A DNA stretch of 64,000 nt, taken from Variovorax beijingensis (lineage in GTDB: Bacteria > Pseudomonadota > Gammaproteobacteria > Burkholderiales > Burkholderiaceae_C). This document shows positions 34,455 to 43,228 of this stretch, piece after piece. The notes beneath the pieces are model-generated. The model ran no database searches. It worked only from the letters and a program-made list of their open reading frames with translations, and was not told where the DNA came from. Each line of letters starts with the position of its first letter. The first letter of the stretch is position 1. The stretch spans positions 33,514 through 97,513 of the forward strand of contig NZ_RXFQ01000024.1 in the NCBI RefSeq assembly GCF_003951285.1, given 5' to 3'. Position numbers and translations under genes: made by a program.

Positions 34455-35557
34455 GCCAAAGTCTCCTCTTCCTGCATGCCTCGCGCCGGAATTCGCCCCG
34501 GCGCGAACAGCTCACCACTCCAGAGAACTGGAAGGCGCGGCACGGACACACTGCCTGCATCCGACGCGACGGAGCGCACGAAGCTCCGCGCGCGGTAGTG
34601 CGGATCGTCCGCCAGCTCACCGGCGCTTTGCACGACCCCCAGAGGCAACCGGTGTCGCGCGGCGAGCGCGTTCACCTCGCCCCGCGTCAATCTGGCCAGC
34701 GAACCTTCGAACAGCGCCGCAAGTTCGGACGCGTGCGAAGCACGGCCCGCGGGGGTACCGAACCGGGGATCTCGCAGGCGCGGATCACCCAACGTGTCGC
34801 GCAGCGTCTCCCACTCGTGGGGTTGATAGACCACCGCCACCCAGCCGTCCGCACACCGCACCACCGGCCAGCTCATCGCCTGGCCGGACCGCGTGGCAGG
34901 CGTCTCGCCAATGGAAACCGTTGCCAGGTTCTTCCAGTTCAGCCACAGTGCCGTTTCCAGCAGGCTCACCCGAACGACTGGCGGCTGCGGCCCGCGGCGA
35001 CAGAACGCCGCCACCATGCCGGTATACGCCGCCAGCCCGGCGGAGTAAGCGACCTGGTGGCCGGCAAGGCGCACGGGCTCGCGACATGCATCGCCGACCA
35101 GATCCAGCAAGCCGCTCTCCGCTTCGACGGTGAACTCGCTGGCCGGCGGTTCGTGTCCTCGCTGGCGGGGCAGCATGCCCACCTGGACGATAGCGCGCGG
35201 AGCACCGGCAGCCAGCTTCTGGCCGAGCGCTTCGGCCGCGGCATTGCGCAGCCAATCGTCCCCGAGCAAGGCATTCGCACCGCCTGCGATTTCTCGCGCC
35301 AGTGTCGAGGCCGCGTCGCCCCCGACGCCCGTCACAACGTTTTTGCCTGCAGAAAGGAACGAATGGAGCGCCGAGGCCTCTTCGATCGCAGCGTTCGTAT
35401 CCGGCAGCGCGGCCTCGCCGGCAGGTTGCAGGCAGACAACCTGCGCGCCGAGGTCGGCAGCGATTCGACCCGCGAAAGCCGCAGCGAGCCGCACACCCCA
35501 ACTGCTGCGCGGCGAAACGGCCTCGAGCACAACACGGCCTTGGAGCAGCTTCGTCAT
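34451..35557 (-). CDS. class III CoA-transferase-like subunit lacking the catalytic Asp
   Basis: 368-residue CaiB/BaiF-family protein, more divergent than its neighbour. GRIAADLGAQVVCLQPAGE corresponds to the usual LADLGADVIKVE region. Where the active partner has PDQ (Asp171) this one has Gly166-His167-Gln168 (AGHQVAYSAGL), so the anhydride-forming Asp is absent. Heteromeric class III transferases with one inactive subunit are known (for example benzylsuccinate CoA-transferase BbsEF), and that is the preferred reading here. It overlaps both neighbours by 4 nt. Confidence 0.85.
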   Translation of the reverse strand: MTKLLQGRVVLEAVSPRSSWGVRLAAAFAGRIAADLGAQVVCLQPAGEAALPDTNAAIEEASALHSFLSAGKNVVTGVGGDAASTLAREIAGGANALLGDDWLRNAAAEALGQKLAAGAPRAIVQVGMLPRQRGHEPPASEFTVEAESGLLDLVGDACREPVRLAGHQVAYSAGLAAYTGMVAAFCRRGPQPPVVRVSLLETALWLNWKNLATVSIGETPATRSGQAMSWPVVRCADGWVAVVYQPHEWETLRDTLGDPRLRDPRFGTPAGRASHASELAALFEGSLARLTRGEVNALAARHRLPLGVVQSAGELADDPHYRARSFVRSVASDAGSVSVPRLPVLWSGELFAPGRIPARGMQEEETLA

Positions 35558-36318
35558 GCTTTGTCCTTGAACGCTGCGATGCCTTCGGTCTGGGCCGTCG
35601 TGCGCGTCCGAATCCCGACGTTGAGGGCCATCGCGTAGTCGAACGCCGGTTCCAGTTCGGTGATTCGCTTCGGGATCATCTCGAGCGCGCGCTTGCTCTC
35701 GGAGAGTGCGATGGCGTCATGCCGGGCAATATGTTTCGCCAGAGCGTCCGCGGCGCCCTCCAGTTCGGGCAACGGCACACTCTCGTTCACCAGTCCCCAC
35801 TGGGCGGCCGTGCGGCCGTCGATGCGATCAGCCGTCAACACCATCCAGGCCGCGCGCTTTGATGGCAGCATCATCTGCGTAGAAGGCCCTGCCATTGCGG
35901 GATACATGCCAAAGCCGAGCTCGGGCATGCCGATCTGCGCTTCGTGTGCGGCAATCGCGAGGTCGCACACGTTGATCAACGACACGCCGCCGCCCAGTGC
36001 ATAGCCTCCGATGGCCGCGATGAAGACGGCTGGATGACGCCGGATCGCCAGCAACACCTCCACCCACTCGCGCGGAGCCAGCTCCCGTTCGCGCTGGGTG
36101 GCAGATGCGACCTCCTTCAAGTCCACGCCGCTGCAAAAGCTGCCGTCCTGCCCCGTGATGACCAAGACCTTGTGTGCGCTGCGAGCCCGTTCGAGGCACT
36201 GAAGCAGTCCTTTACGGGCCGCGCTGTTCATGGCGTTGCGCTGGGCCGGGCGGTTCAGCCGGATCAGTCCGTAGTCGCCACGATCTTCCAGCAGAACAGG
36301 TTCTTGCGGCGTGCTCAT
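35554..36318 (-). CDS. enoyl-CoA hydratase/isomerase family protein
   Basis: 254-residue crotonase. Oxyanion loops SFCSGVDLKEVA and GGYALGGGVSLINVCDLAIA are present. IGMPELGFGMYPAMAGPSTQM keeps the first catalytic Glu but lacks the usual second Glu region (GGAGGTQ). Hydration is possible, but lyase or isomerase chemistry cannot be excluded. It sits between a DUF35 protein and the CoA-transferases, overlapping each by 4 nt. Confidence 0.88.
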   Translation of the reverse strand: MSTPQEPVLLEDRGDYGLIRLNRPAQRNAMNSAARKGLLQCLERARSAHKVLVITGQDGSFCSGVDLKEVASATQRERELAPREWVEVLLAIRRHPAVFIAAIGGYALGGGVSLINVCDLAIAAHEAQIGMPELGFGMYPAMAGPSTQMMLPSKRAAWMVLTADRIDGRTAAQWGLVNESVPLPELEGAADALAKHIARHDAIALSESKRALEMIPKRITELEPAFDYAMALNVGIRTRTTAQTEGIAAFKDKA

Positions 36319-36749
36319 CGAGCGTCCTCCCCCACCGGCTCGAACACCGGGATCGAAACCTGCTCGTTGGCGTCGCGGAACGTCACGCGAACACGTTGGC
36401 CGATGCGGATCTCGTCGTTCGCAATGCCGACCAGGTTGGTGAAGATGAACGGCCCTTCGTCCAGTTGGACCATTGCCACGTTGTACGGCAGCTCGTCAGC
36501 GAAGCCGGCATAGTATTTTTGATGGAAGACCACCCACGACGTGACGGTGCCAAGGCCAGAGAGCTCCGCCCATTCCCATTCCTTGGAGAGCGTGCGCGGC
36601 GCGACCGGCGAAGGCGGAAACCAGAACTCGCCGGTCGCCTTGTCGCGCTGCATCAGCAGGCGATGCTCGCGGCAGGCATTCCAGAAGGGCCTGCTCCAGA
36701 CGTCGACGACGGGGAGCGGCTTGCGGTAGAGAGTCGATGTTTCGCTCAT
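36315..36749 (-). CDS. DUF35 / acyl-CoA-binding OB-fold protein (aldolase partner)
   Basis: 144-residue OB-fold protein of the DUF35 family that partners lipid-transfer-type thiolases. SRPFWNACREHRLLMQRDKA and GLGTVTSWVVFHQKY are family blocks. The two CxxC pairs of the N-terminal zinc ribbon are absent, leaving only one isolated Cys, so no zinc is expected. It starts 4 nt after the Ltp2-like thiolase, matching the Ltp2-ChsH2(DUF35) retro-aldolase pair of steroid side-chain catabolism. Confidence 0.88.
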   Translation of the reverse strand: MSETSTLYRKPLPVVDVWSRPFWNACREHRLLMQRDKATGEFWFPPSPVAPRTLSKEWEWAELSGLGTVTSWVVFHQKYYAGFADELPYNVAMVQLDEGPFIFTNLVGIANDEIRIGQRVRVTFRDANEQVSIPVFEPVGEDAR

Positions 36750-36753
36750 GGAC

Positions 36754-37869
36754 TCAGTTCCTGAAGATGATGGAAGTGGCGCAGTTGGTCGCGCAGATGT
36801 ACTGGAGGGCCTTGCAATCCGGGATCTGCCGCTCGCCCGCGCTGCCGCGCAGCTGACGTACGGCCTCGGCGATCAATGCCCAGCCCTGCATGTATGACTC
36901 CGACAGGTGGCCGCCACTGGTGTTGGTGGGCCAGCGGCCGCGCCCGAGTTCGAGCATGCCGTCACGCACGAATGCGCCGCCCTCGCCGCGTTCGCAGAAG
37001 CCCATGCCCTCGAGCGCGAAAAGCACGGTGGGCGTGAAGTTGTCGTAGATCATCAGGCCGCTCAGGTCGTCGCGCGAGATTCCCGAACGCGCATGCACCT
37101 CCCGGGAAACCTCCTGCAGGGCCGGATGCCACAGGTCCGGGTGGAAGGTGGAGCTGTTGTCGTAGGTGTCGCGGCGGGCATAGCCGCTCACGAACACAGG
37201 TTTGCACCGCAGATCGCGGGCCCGCTCGGGCGTGGTCATGATCCAGGCCACGCCACCGTCGTTGATCAGGCAATAGTCATTCAGCCGCAGCGGATCCGCA
37301 ATGAAGCGCCCTGCCTGGTGCTGCTCCACGGTCAGGGGCTCCCGCATCACGGCGTCCGGGTTCAGTATGGCGTGCTTGCGGAACGCCACCGCCACGTGGG
37401 CCAGGTCTTCTGAACGTGAGCCGTACCGGTTCATGTGATGGCGCCACATCATCGCGTGCAGCGCGCCCGGCGAGGTCATCCCCCAGGGCGACCAGGTGGC
37501 GTCGCCACCGCCATAGTTCATCCGCTGCGAGCGCCCGTTGTTTCCATACACCAGGGCGACGTAGTTGGCCTCGCCGCAGGCAAGCGCGTTGGCCGCCAGC
37601 TCGAGCGAGATCGAGGCGAAGCGGCCATGCACAGGCGTCTGCATGGTGAAGCGCGGATTGAGCCCTGCGACTTCGGCGAAGCGCTCGAACGATGGGATGC
37701 GGCTGACGATCAGCCCGTCGATCTGTTCCGGCTTCAGGCCGGCGTCTTCAACGGCACGCTGGAGCGCGTCCGCGCCCAGCCCATAGGCATCCGATTCGGG
37801 GAAGGATCCATAGGCCGTCGTTCCTACGCCGACGACACAGGCCCTGTCGCGAAGCGACCAGTCTGACAT
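36754..37869 (-). CDS. Ltp2-like thiolase-fold protein, probable acyl-CoA retro-aldolase subunit
   Basis: 371-residue member of the lipid-transfer/thiolase superfamily. The nucleophile Cys is absent (HGRFASISLELA at the position of NNNCATGSS). It has Tyr275 in YDNFTPTVLFALEGMGFC and Tyr326 in SGGHLSESYMQGW, the two tyrosine positions associated with catalysis in Ltp2 aldolases. With the adjacent DUF35 protein it probably cleaves a tertiary beta-hydroxyacyl-CoA, releasing propionyl- or acetyl-CoA and a ketone (inference). First gene of its operon, with a GAGAGGAAT ribosome site. Confidence 0.87.
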   Translation of the reverse strand: MSDWSLRDRACVVGVGTTAYGSFPESDAYGLGADALQRAVEDAGLKPEQIDGLIVSRIPSFERFAEVAGLNPRFTMQTPVHGRFASISLELAANALACGEANYVALVYGNNGRSQRMNYGGGDATWSPWGMTSPGALHAMMWRHHMNRYGSRSEDLAHVAVAFRKHAILNPDAVMREPLTVEQHQAGRFIADPLRLNDYCLINDGGVAWIMTTPERARDLRCKPVFVSGYARRDTYDNSSTFHPDLWHPALQEVSREVHARSGISRDDLSGLMIYDNFTPTVLFALEGMGFCERGEGGAFVRDGMLELGRGRWPTNTSGGHLSESYMQGWALIAEAVRQLRGSAGERQIPDCKALQYICATNCATSIIFRN

Positions 37870-37934
37870 TTGATTCCTCTCAGGTTGAACGCCGGATGGC
37901 GTACAAGGGAATCGTGGCTCAGGGCTCTTTCGCA

Positions 37935-37964
37935 GTCCAATAGAAAGGCTTGAGGAGCCGCATA
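37935..37964 (-). promoter_or_regulatory. shared upstream element (copy B), Ltp2-DUF35 operon
   Basis: Plus-strand GTCCAATAGAAAG followed by GAGG and ATA blocks, matching copy A at 30006 in 22 of 30 positions, with the same 13-mer intact. It ends 66 nt upstream of the Ltp2-like gene start. Same orientation relative to the gene as the other copies. Possibly a shared activator site with part of the promoter. Confidence 0.5.
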
Positions 37965-38259
37965 ACCGAACGGAATAGGGCCGCCGGAGATCGACTCGTC
38001 AAGACCGGCGGACGTCCATCTCGCCGAATGCAGAGATTGCTTGAACGGCAGACAGCGCCCCCGTCCGTGGGGTGACTTCAGCTGCCCTTCGGATGCGCCA
38101 CTGCAAGGCCGCGCGATGCCGACGCGGGGATCATTTCGACATCCTCGGATTGGCATGAGCGGATCCAGTGCCGACCGATGTCGACACTCCGTCTCCACGA
38201 GCAAGTGGGATCAGCTCGTGCGCATCAAGTCTGGAGAGAATAGCCCCTACGATCGGGCC
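37965..38259. other. non-coding gap, nothing recognised
   Basis: The 295 bases between the shared element and the end of the aldehyde dehydrogenase gene hold no convincing gene, repeat or terminator. Long frames that cross it are antisense to the ALDH gene. It may carry upstream control sites for the Ltp2-like operon. Confidence 0.4.
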
Positions 38260-39753
38260 TCAAGCGATGCCGCCGAAGCAGATGTACTTCGTCTCGACGT
38301 ACTCTTCGATCCCGTACTTCGAGCCTTCGCGCCCGATGCCGGATTCCTTCACGCCTCCGAATGGAGCAAGTTCGGTGGATATGCCGCCCTCGTTCACACC
38401 CACCATGCCGACCTCCAGGGCCTCGGCAACCCGCCATGCGCGGCCGACGTCCCGGCTGTAGAAGTAGCCCGCCAGGCCGTAAGGCGTGTCATTGGCTTGG
38501 GCGACAACCTCGGCTTCATGCTCGAAACGTTGCAGGGGTGCCACCGGCCCAAATATCTCTTCGTGGCACATGCGCATATCGCCCGTGATTCCGGAGAGCA
38601 CCGTCGGCCGAAAGAAGAGCCCACCGAGTTGATGCACGGTGCCGCCGGTTTCCACCTTGGCACCGCGGGCCAAGGCATCGCCCACCAGCACTTGCACCTT
38701 TTCCAGGGCGGCCTGGTTGATCAGCGGACCTTGCTGGATGCCCGGCGTGAGTGGATCGCCAGTCTTCATGCCGGCGACCGCCTCGCTCAGCATACTGCAG
38801 AAACGGTCGAACACGCCGGCTTGCACGAAGATGCGGTTGGCGCTGACGCAGGTCTGCCCCGTGTTGCGGAATTTCACTGCCATCAGGCCCGCCAGTGCGG
38901 CGTCCAGATCGGCGTCGTCGAACACGATGAAGGCCGCATTGCCGCCCAGTTCGAGCGACACCTTTTTGACTGTACCTGCGCATTGCGACATGAGCAGCTT
39001 GCCCACACGTGTGGAGCCGGTGAAGGACAGCTTGCGCACCGCAGGGTGCGTAGTAAAGACCTCGCCTACCGGTGCCGGCTTTGCCGTGGTCACGATGTTG
39101 AACACACCCGCCGGTACCCCCGCGCGCAGCGCCAACTCACCGAGCGCCAGCGCCGACAACGGCGTGTCCTCCGCAGGCTTGAGCACCACCGTGCATCCAG
39201 CCGCCAGGGCGGGCCCCGCCTTGCGGGTGATCATGGCGCTGGGGAAGTTCCAGGGTGTGACCATCGCCGCGACGCCGACGGCCTGCTTCACGACGACGAG
39301 GCGGCGGTCACGAACGTGCGGCGGGATGACATCGCCGTACACGCGCTTGGATTCCTCTGCGAACCACTCGACGAAGCCCGCGCCATAGACCACCTCACCA
39401 ATGGCCTCGGCCAATGGCTTGCCCTGCTCGCTGGCAAGGATGAGGCCGAGATCTTCTCGGTGCGCAAGGATCAATTCAAACCAACGCCGCAGGACAGCCG
39501 CACGTTCCTTCGCGGTAAGCGCGGACCAGGCTGGCAAGGCGCGGTGCGCCGCTTCGACAGCCGCGGTGGCATCCTGCGCGCCCGAAGCAGGCACGTGTGC
39601 CAACCGGGCGGCGTTTGCGGGATTGACGACCGGATGCAGTTCGCCGGAGGCGGCGCTGCGCCATTCGCCATCGATCAGATTGAGCTGCCGCAGCAGCGTC
39701 TTGTCGGCGAGTCGATCTGCGAGGGTTTGGAATTGGGATATTTTGAGCGTCAT
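38260..39753 (-). CDS. NAD(P)+-dependent succinate-semialdehyde-dehydrogenase-like ALDH
   Basis: 497-residue GabD-type aldehyde dehydrogenase. VSLELGGNAAFIVFDDADLDAA with catalytic Glu, NTGQTCVSANRIFVQ with nucleophile Cys, and the ending PFGGVKESGIGREGSKYGIEEY are the SSADH signatures. Real substrate may be another semialdehyde. Start at ATG 39753 (MTLKISQF). Divergent from a TetR gene 118 nt away, and probably repressed by it. Confidence 0.92.
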   Translation of the reverse strand: MTLKISQFQTLADRLADKTLLRQLNLIDGEWRSAASGELHPVVNPANAARLAHVPASGAQDATAAVEAAHRALPAWSALTAKERAAVLRRWFELILAHREDLGLILASEQGKPLAEAIGEVVYGAGFVEWFAEESKRVYGDVIPPHVRDRRLVVVKQAVGVAAMVTPWNFPSAMITRKAGPALAAGCTVVLKPAEDTPLSALALGELALRAGVPAGVFNIVTTAKPAPVGEVFTTHPAVRKLSFTGSTRVGKLLMSQCAGTVKKVSLELGGNAAFIVFDDADLDAALAGLMAVKFRNTGQTCVSANRIFVQAGVFDRFCSMLSEAVAGMKTGDPLTPGIQQGPLINQAALEKVQVLVGDALARGAKVETGGTVHQLGGLFFRPTVLSGITGDMRMCHEEIFGPVAPLQRFEHEAEVVAQANDTPYGLAGYFYSRDVGRAWRVAEALEVGMVGVNEGGISTELAPFGGVKESGIGREGSKYGIEEYVETKYICFGGIA

Positions 39754-39780
39754 GGCTCGACGCATTCTCCGCAGAGCCCG

Positions 39781-39790
39781 TGAGCGCTCA
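39781..39790. promoter_or_regulatory. palindrome in TetR/ALDH divergent promoter region
   Basis: Perfect 10-bp palindrome TGAGCGCTCA, 27 nt upstream of the ALDH start, followed by two CTCACG half-sites around 39803 and 39823. A compact palindrome in the gap between a TetR gene and its divergent neighbour is the usual TetR operator arrangement. Confidence 0.35.
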
Positions 39791-39871
39791 ATCGACGAAT
39801 ACTCACGTCGCACCAGACAATCTCACGTTTGCGCCGCCTCTGCCACCGGCGTGCGCACTGACAATCGCACC

Positions 39872-40489
39872 GTGAACAGCCAAGCGAACGATGCAATTGC
39901 CGCAAGGCGATCCCGGCCACGACCTGGTCAGGAAACGACGCGCCGACACGTGCTCGAGACGGTTTATGAGCTGATTTCCGAACATGGCATCGAAGGCATC
40001 AGCATGAGGCAGGTCGCGGATGTGGCCGGCCTCTCCACGGGCACGATCAACTACCATTTCGGCAACAAGGAGAGCCTGCTCATCGCGGCGCTCGAAAGTG
40101 CCTACGAGCTGCCGTCCGACTGGGAACAATACCGCGGCTCGCCTGCGACGCAGTTGCGGCGGCTCGTGCTCGGCTATGTGTGCCGCACATCGAGAGACCG
40201 CTTCTGGCGATTCTGGATCAACTATCTAGCGGCCAGCACGCGCAACGAGGAGATGTCGGCGCACCAAAGGACCCGCTATCTGCGGCAGGAGCGCTTCTGG
40301 GCCCACCTGATTCGCGATGCCATCCTTGCTGGAGAATTCAAGGCCTCTCTCGATCCGCGCCACGAGGCGGAACAGCTGTTGCCGCTGGCACATGGGCTGC
40401 TGGTTCGCCAGCTGGTGAATCCGCAAGCGGAAGTCCGCGCCGAAGCCCGGGCACTGCTCGGTGCGCGCCTCGACAGCTTCCGTCGGTGA
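39872..40489 (+). CDS. TetR/AcrR-family transcriptional regulator
   Basis: About 205 residues. HTH: RRHVLETVYELISEHGIEGI, then SMRQVADVAGLSTGTINYHF and NKESLLIAALE (about residues 22-72). This BetI-like HTH is typical of the family. The C-terminal half is the ligand/dimer domain (RFWRFWINYLAASTRNEE). The start is unclear: GTG 39872 was used, GTG 39851 is also in frame, and no ATG precedes the HTH. Likely repressor of the divergent ALDH, and perhaps of nearby CoA operons. Confidence 0.88.
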   Translation: MNSQANDAIAARRSRPRPGQETTRRHVLETVYELISEHGIEGISMRQVADVAGLSTGTINYHFGNKESLLIAALESAYELPSDWEQYRGSPATQLRRLVLGYVCRTSRDRFWRFWINYLAASTRNEEMSAHQRTRYLRQERFWAHLIRDAILAGEFKASLDPRHEAEQLLPLAHGLLVRQLVNPQAEVRAEARALLGARLDSFRR

Positions 40490-40496
40490 GTAGCAG

Positions 40497-41648
40497 TCAC
40501 TTCAGCAGCGCGCGCGCGATGATCTCTTTCATGATCTCGTTGGACCCGCCGTAGATCGGGCCAACCCGCACGTTCGTGTACATGCGGGCAATCGGATACT
40601 CCATCATGAAACCGTTGCCACCGTGCATTTGCAGGCAGCGATCCACCACTTCCACGCACTTCTGCGTGGCCCACAACTTGGCCATCGCGGCGCCGGAATT
40701 GTCCAGGTCTCCACTGAGGGCCTGCACCACGCAATTATCGACGTACGCCCGTGCGACTGTGGCTTCGGTCTGGCACTCGGCCAGCTTGAAGCGAGTGTTC
40801 TGGAGTTCAGACAGGTTCTTGCCGAAGACGCGCCGCGAACGGACGTAGTCCGCCGTCAGGGCCACCGCCCGCTCCATTTGCGCCACCGCATTCATCGCGA
40901 TGTAGAGACGCTCCACGGGAAGCTGAGCCATGAGTTGCGAGAAGCCGATTCCTTCGGTTGGGCCAAGCAGGTTCTCGACGGGAACCCGGCATCCGTCAAA
41001 AAACAACTCCGCGGTGTCCGATCCTTTGTTACCCATCTTCTCCAGTACGCGGCCGCGACGGAAGCCCTCCAGCCCTTCGGTCTCGGCGACGACGATCGAA
41101 ATTCCCTTCGCGCCCTGGCCCGGGTCGGTCTTGACCACGACGCAGACCAGATTGGCGTGATAGCCATTCGTGATGAACGTCTTGGCACCATCAATGACAT
41201 ACGCGTCGCCATCGCGACGAGCACGGGTCTTGATCGATTGCAGATCGGACCCCGCATCGGGCTCGGACATGGCAATGGCACCTACATACTCGCCGCTCGC
41301 CATCTTGGGCAGCCAGCGCAGCTTCTGTTCCTCTGTCCCGTAGTGCAGGAGGTAGTGCGCCACGATGCCGCTGTGGACCGTATTGCTGAAGCTCCCGATG
41401 ATGCTGCGCGCCTGCTCGCTGAATACCACGATGTCGTGGGCCAGCGTTCCGCCGCCTCCGCCGTATTCCTCCGGAATGCTCGCGCACAGAAGACCCATGG
41501 CGCCGGCCTTGTTCCAGGCATCGCGGTCCATCAGCAAATCCTTGGCCCAGCGCTCCTCGTTGGGAACGAACTCAGCCTCGAAGAAGCGATGAGCGGCATC
41601 CCGCAGCATTTCGAGCTCGGGGGTCATCCAGGGGGATACGTAAGACAT
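40497..41648 (-). CDS. acyl-CoA dehydrogenase
   Basis: 383-residue FAD-dependent acyl-CoA dehydrogenase introducing a 2,3-double bond. AIAMSEPDAGSDLQSIKTRA and VIDGAKTFITNGYHANL are the family blocks. The C-terminal catalytic position reads YGGSNEIMKE (Gly where medium-chain enzymes have Glu), while LPVERLYIA carries a Glu on the earlier helix, as in isovaleryl-CoA-type dehydrogenases. A branched-chain substrate is therefore plausible. Last gene of the 45631-40497 operon, 26 nt after the acyl-CoA synthetase. Confidence 0.92.
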   Translation of the reverse strand: MSYVSPWMTPELEMLRDAAHRFFEAEFVPNEERWAKDLLMDRDAWNKAGAMGLLCASIPEEYGGGGGTLAHDIVVFSEQARSIIGSFSNTVHSGIVAHYLLHYGTEEQKLRWLPKMASGEYVGAIAMSEPDAGSDLQSIKTRARRDGDAYVIDGAKTFITNGYHANLVCVVVKTDPGQGAKGISIVVAETEGLEGFRRGRVLEKMGNKGSDTAELFFDGCRVPVENLLGPTEGIGFSQLMAQLPVERLYIAMNAVAQMERAVALTADYVRSRRVFGKNLSELQNTRFKLAECQTEATVARAYVDNCVVQALSGDLDNSGAAMAKLWATQKCVEVVDRCLQMHGGNGFMMEYPIARMYTNVRVGPIYGGSNEIMKEIIARALLK

Positions 41649-41674
41649 GTGTATGGATTGCGTGGGGGCCGCTT

Positions 41675-43219
41675 TCAGGCGGCGGTGGTTTCGGAGTGAT
41701 AGAGCTCGCGCAATTGGGTCTTCATCACTTTTCCGGTGCTGTTGCGAGGCAGCGCCGGAACGAAGAAAACGTACTTGGGCTTCTTGTAGCTCGCAATGCG
41801 TTCCCTGCAATGGTCGATGACGCCCTGGGCGTCCAGATGAGCGCCATCGTCCAGCTCCACGTAGGCGGCGACGGCTTCGCCGAACAAATGATCGGGAACG
41901 CCGATCACTGCAGCGTCGCGAACGGCTGGATGGGTCTGGATCGCCTGCTCGACTTCTTTCGAATAGATGTTGTAGCCGCCAGAAAGCACCATGTCCTTCT
42001 TGCGGTCCATCAGGTACAGATAGCCGCCCTCGTCGAACCGGCCCATGTCGCCCGTGGCCACCCATCCGTTGCGCAAGGTCTTGGCTGTGTCTTCCGGACG
42101 ATGGAAGTATTCGCGCATCGTTGAGAAGCAGCCCGGCTCCCCGCTTCTTACCCAGATCTCTCCGACTTGGCCTACCCGGACCTGCTCGCCGGTGTCGCCA
42201 ACGAGTTTGACATCCACTCCGGGCCACACGCGCCCGACCGAGTCAGGGTGAGTGAATTGCTCATCGCTATCGAGCCAGGCAATGGCCCCCGCCTCGGTCA
42301 TGGCGTAGAACGAGTAGAAGCGCACGTGCGGCAACGCATCGCAAAGCCGACGCTTCACGACCAGGGGAAACGCCTCACCAGTCACCAGGGCAACGCGCAG
42401 CGACGCGAAATCCTCGGGCCGCGCCTCGACCTCTTGGAGCATCATCCGCCCGACGGTCGGCACCATACCGAGGACCGTGATGCGTTCTTCCCGAACCAGT
42501 CGGGCCGCTTCCGATGCGTCGAAGCGCGGCATCACCACCAGGGTGCTGCCATGCAGGATCATGTTCATCAGGCGCGCCATCCCGGTGCGATGCGCCAGCG
42601 GCGTGGTGCACAGGTGCCGGTCATTGGAGGTCAGATGCCAATGCCAGCCATTCAGGTATCCGTTGACGAACGCGTAGTTGGACTGGGTGAGCACCACGCC
42701 CTTCGCACGACCCGTCGTCCCAGAGGTGTAGCCCACCATGCAGGCATCGGCATCGAAAGGGATGTCGAGCGGTGCTCGCGGCTCGCCGGCATCCAACAGT
42801 TCATCCTGCCGCAAGTCTGCTTCGCAACCCGGACCGCATGCGATGGAGAGGATGTGCGGCCCTGCCTCGGCAGCGCGGGCGAAGTTGACCCGCGTGGCTT
42901 CGCTGATGAAGACGGCCTGAGGTGCGCAATCGGAGAGGATGTGCGCGACCTCCGGCACCGAAAGCGGAAGGTTCACAGGCACGGCGATACCGCCCGCCTT
43001 GATCACCGCAATGAAAGCCCGTACGAAAGCGACGCTATTGGGCAAGTAGATCGCCACCCGCTGTCCTGGCGTCACGTTCGCCTGATCACGCAGTGCCTGG
43101 GCCAGTCGGGTGGTCTGTTTGTCCAACTCTGCGAAGCTCAATCGCTCCGTACCGCAGACCACGGCATCCTTGCCACCCATGGTTGCGGCATGCGAGGCGA
43201 GGAATGAAGCGAACTTCAT
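41675..43219 (-). CDS. AMP-forming acyl-CoA synthetase
   Basis: 514-residue adenylate-forming CoA ligase. ATP loop GYTSGTTGRAKGVVLTQSNY, YSFYAMTEAGAIAW, VATGDMGRFDEGGYLYLMDR and KKDMVLSGGYNIYSKEVE, and catalytic Lys in STGKVMKTQLREL. It is not closely similar to the synthetase at 18785, so it probably activates a different acid. It lies 9 nt after the DUF35 gene and feeds the acyl-CoA dehydrogenase. Confidence 0.92.
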   Translation of the reverse strand: MKFASFLASHAATMGGKDAVVCGTERLSFAELDKQTTRLAQALRDQANVTPGQRVAIYLPNSVAFVRAFIAVIKAGGIAVPVNLPLSVPEVAHILSDCAPQAVFISEATRVNFARAAEAGPHILSIACGPGCEADLRQDELLDAGEPRAPLDIPFDADACMVGYTSGTTGRAKGVVLTQSNYAFVNGYLNGWHWHLTSNDRHLCTTPLAHRTGMARLMNMILHGSTLVVMPRFDASEAARLVREERITVLGMVPTVGRMMLQEVEARPEDFASLRVALVTGEAFPLVVKRRLCDALPHVRFYSFYAMTEAGAIAWLDSDEQFTHPDSVGRVWPGVDVKLVGDTGEQVRVGQVGEIWVRSGEPGCFSTMREYFHRPEDTAKTLRNGWVATGDMGRFDEGGYLYLMDRKKDMVLSGGYNIYSKEVEQAIQTHPAVRDAAVIGVPDHLFGEAVAAYVELDDGAHLDAQGVIDHCRERIASYKKPKYVFFVPALPRNSTGKVMKTQLRELYHSETTAA

Positions 43220-43228
43220 GGTGCGCCT

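Noticed and set aside
38041..39783. Plus-strand open frame of 580 codons
   Set aside because: Antisense to the succinate-semialdehyde-dehydrogenase-like gene; no domain.
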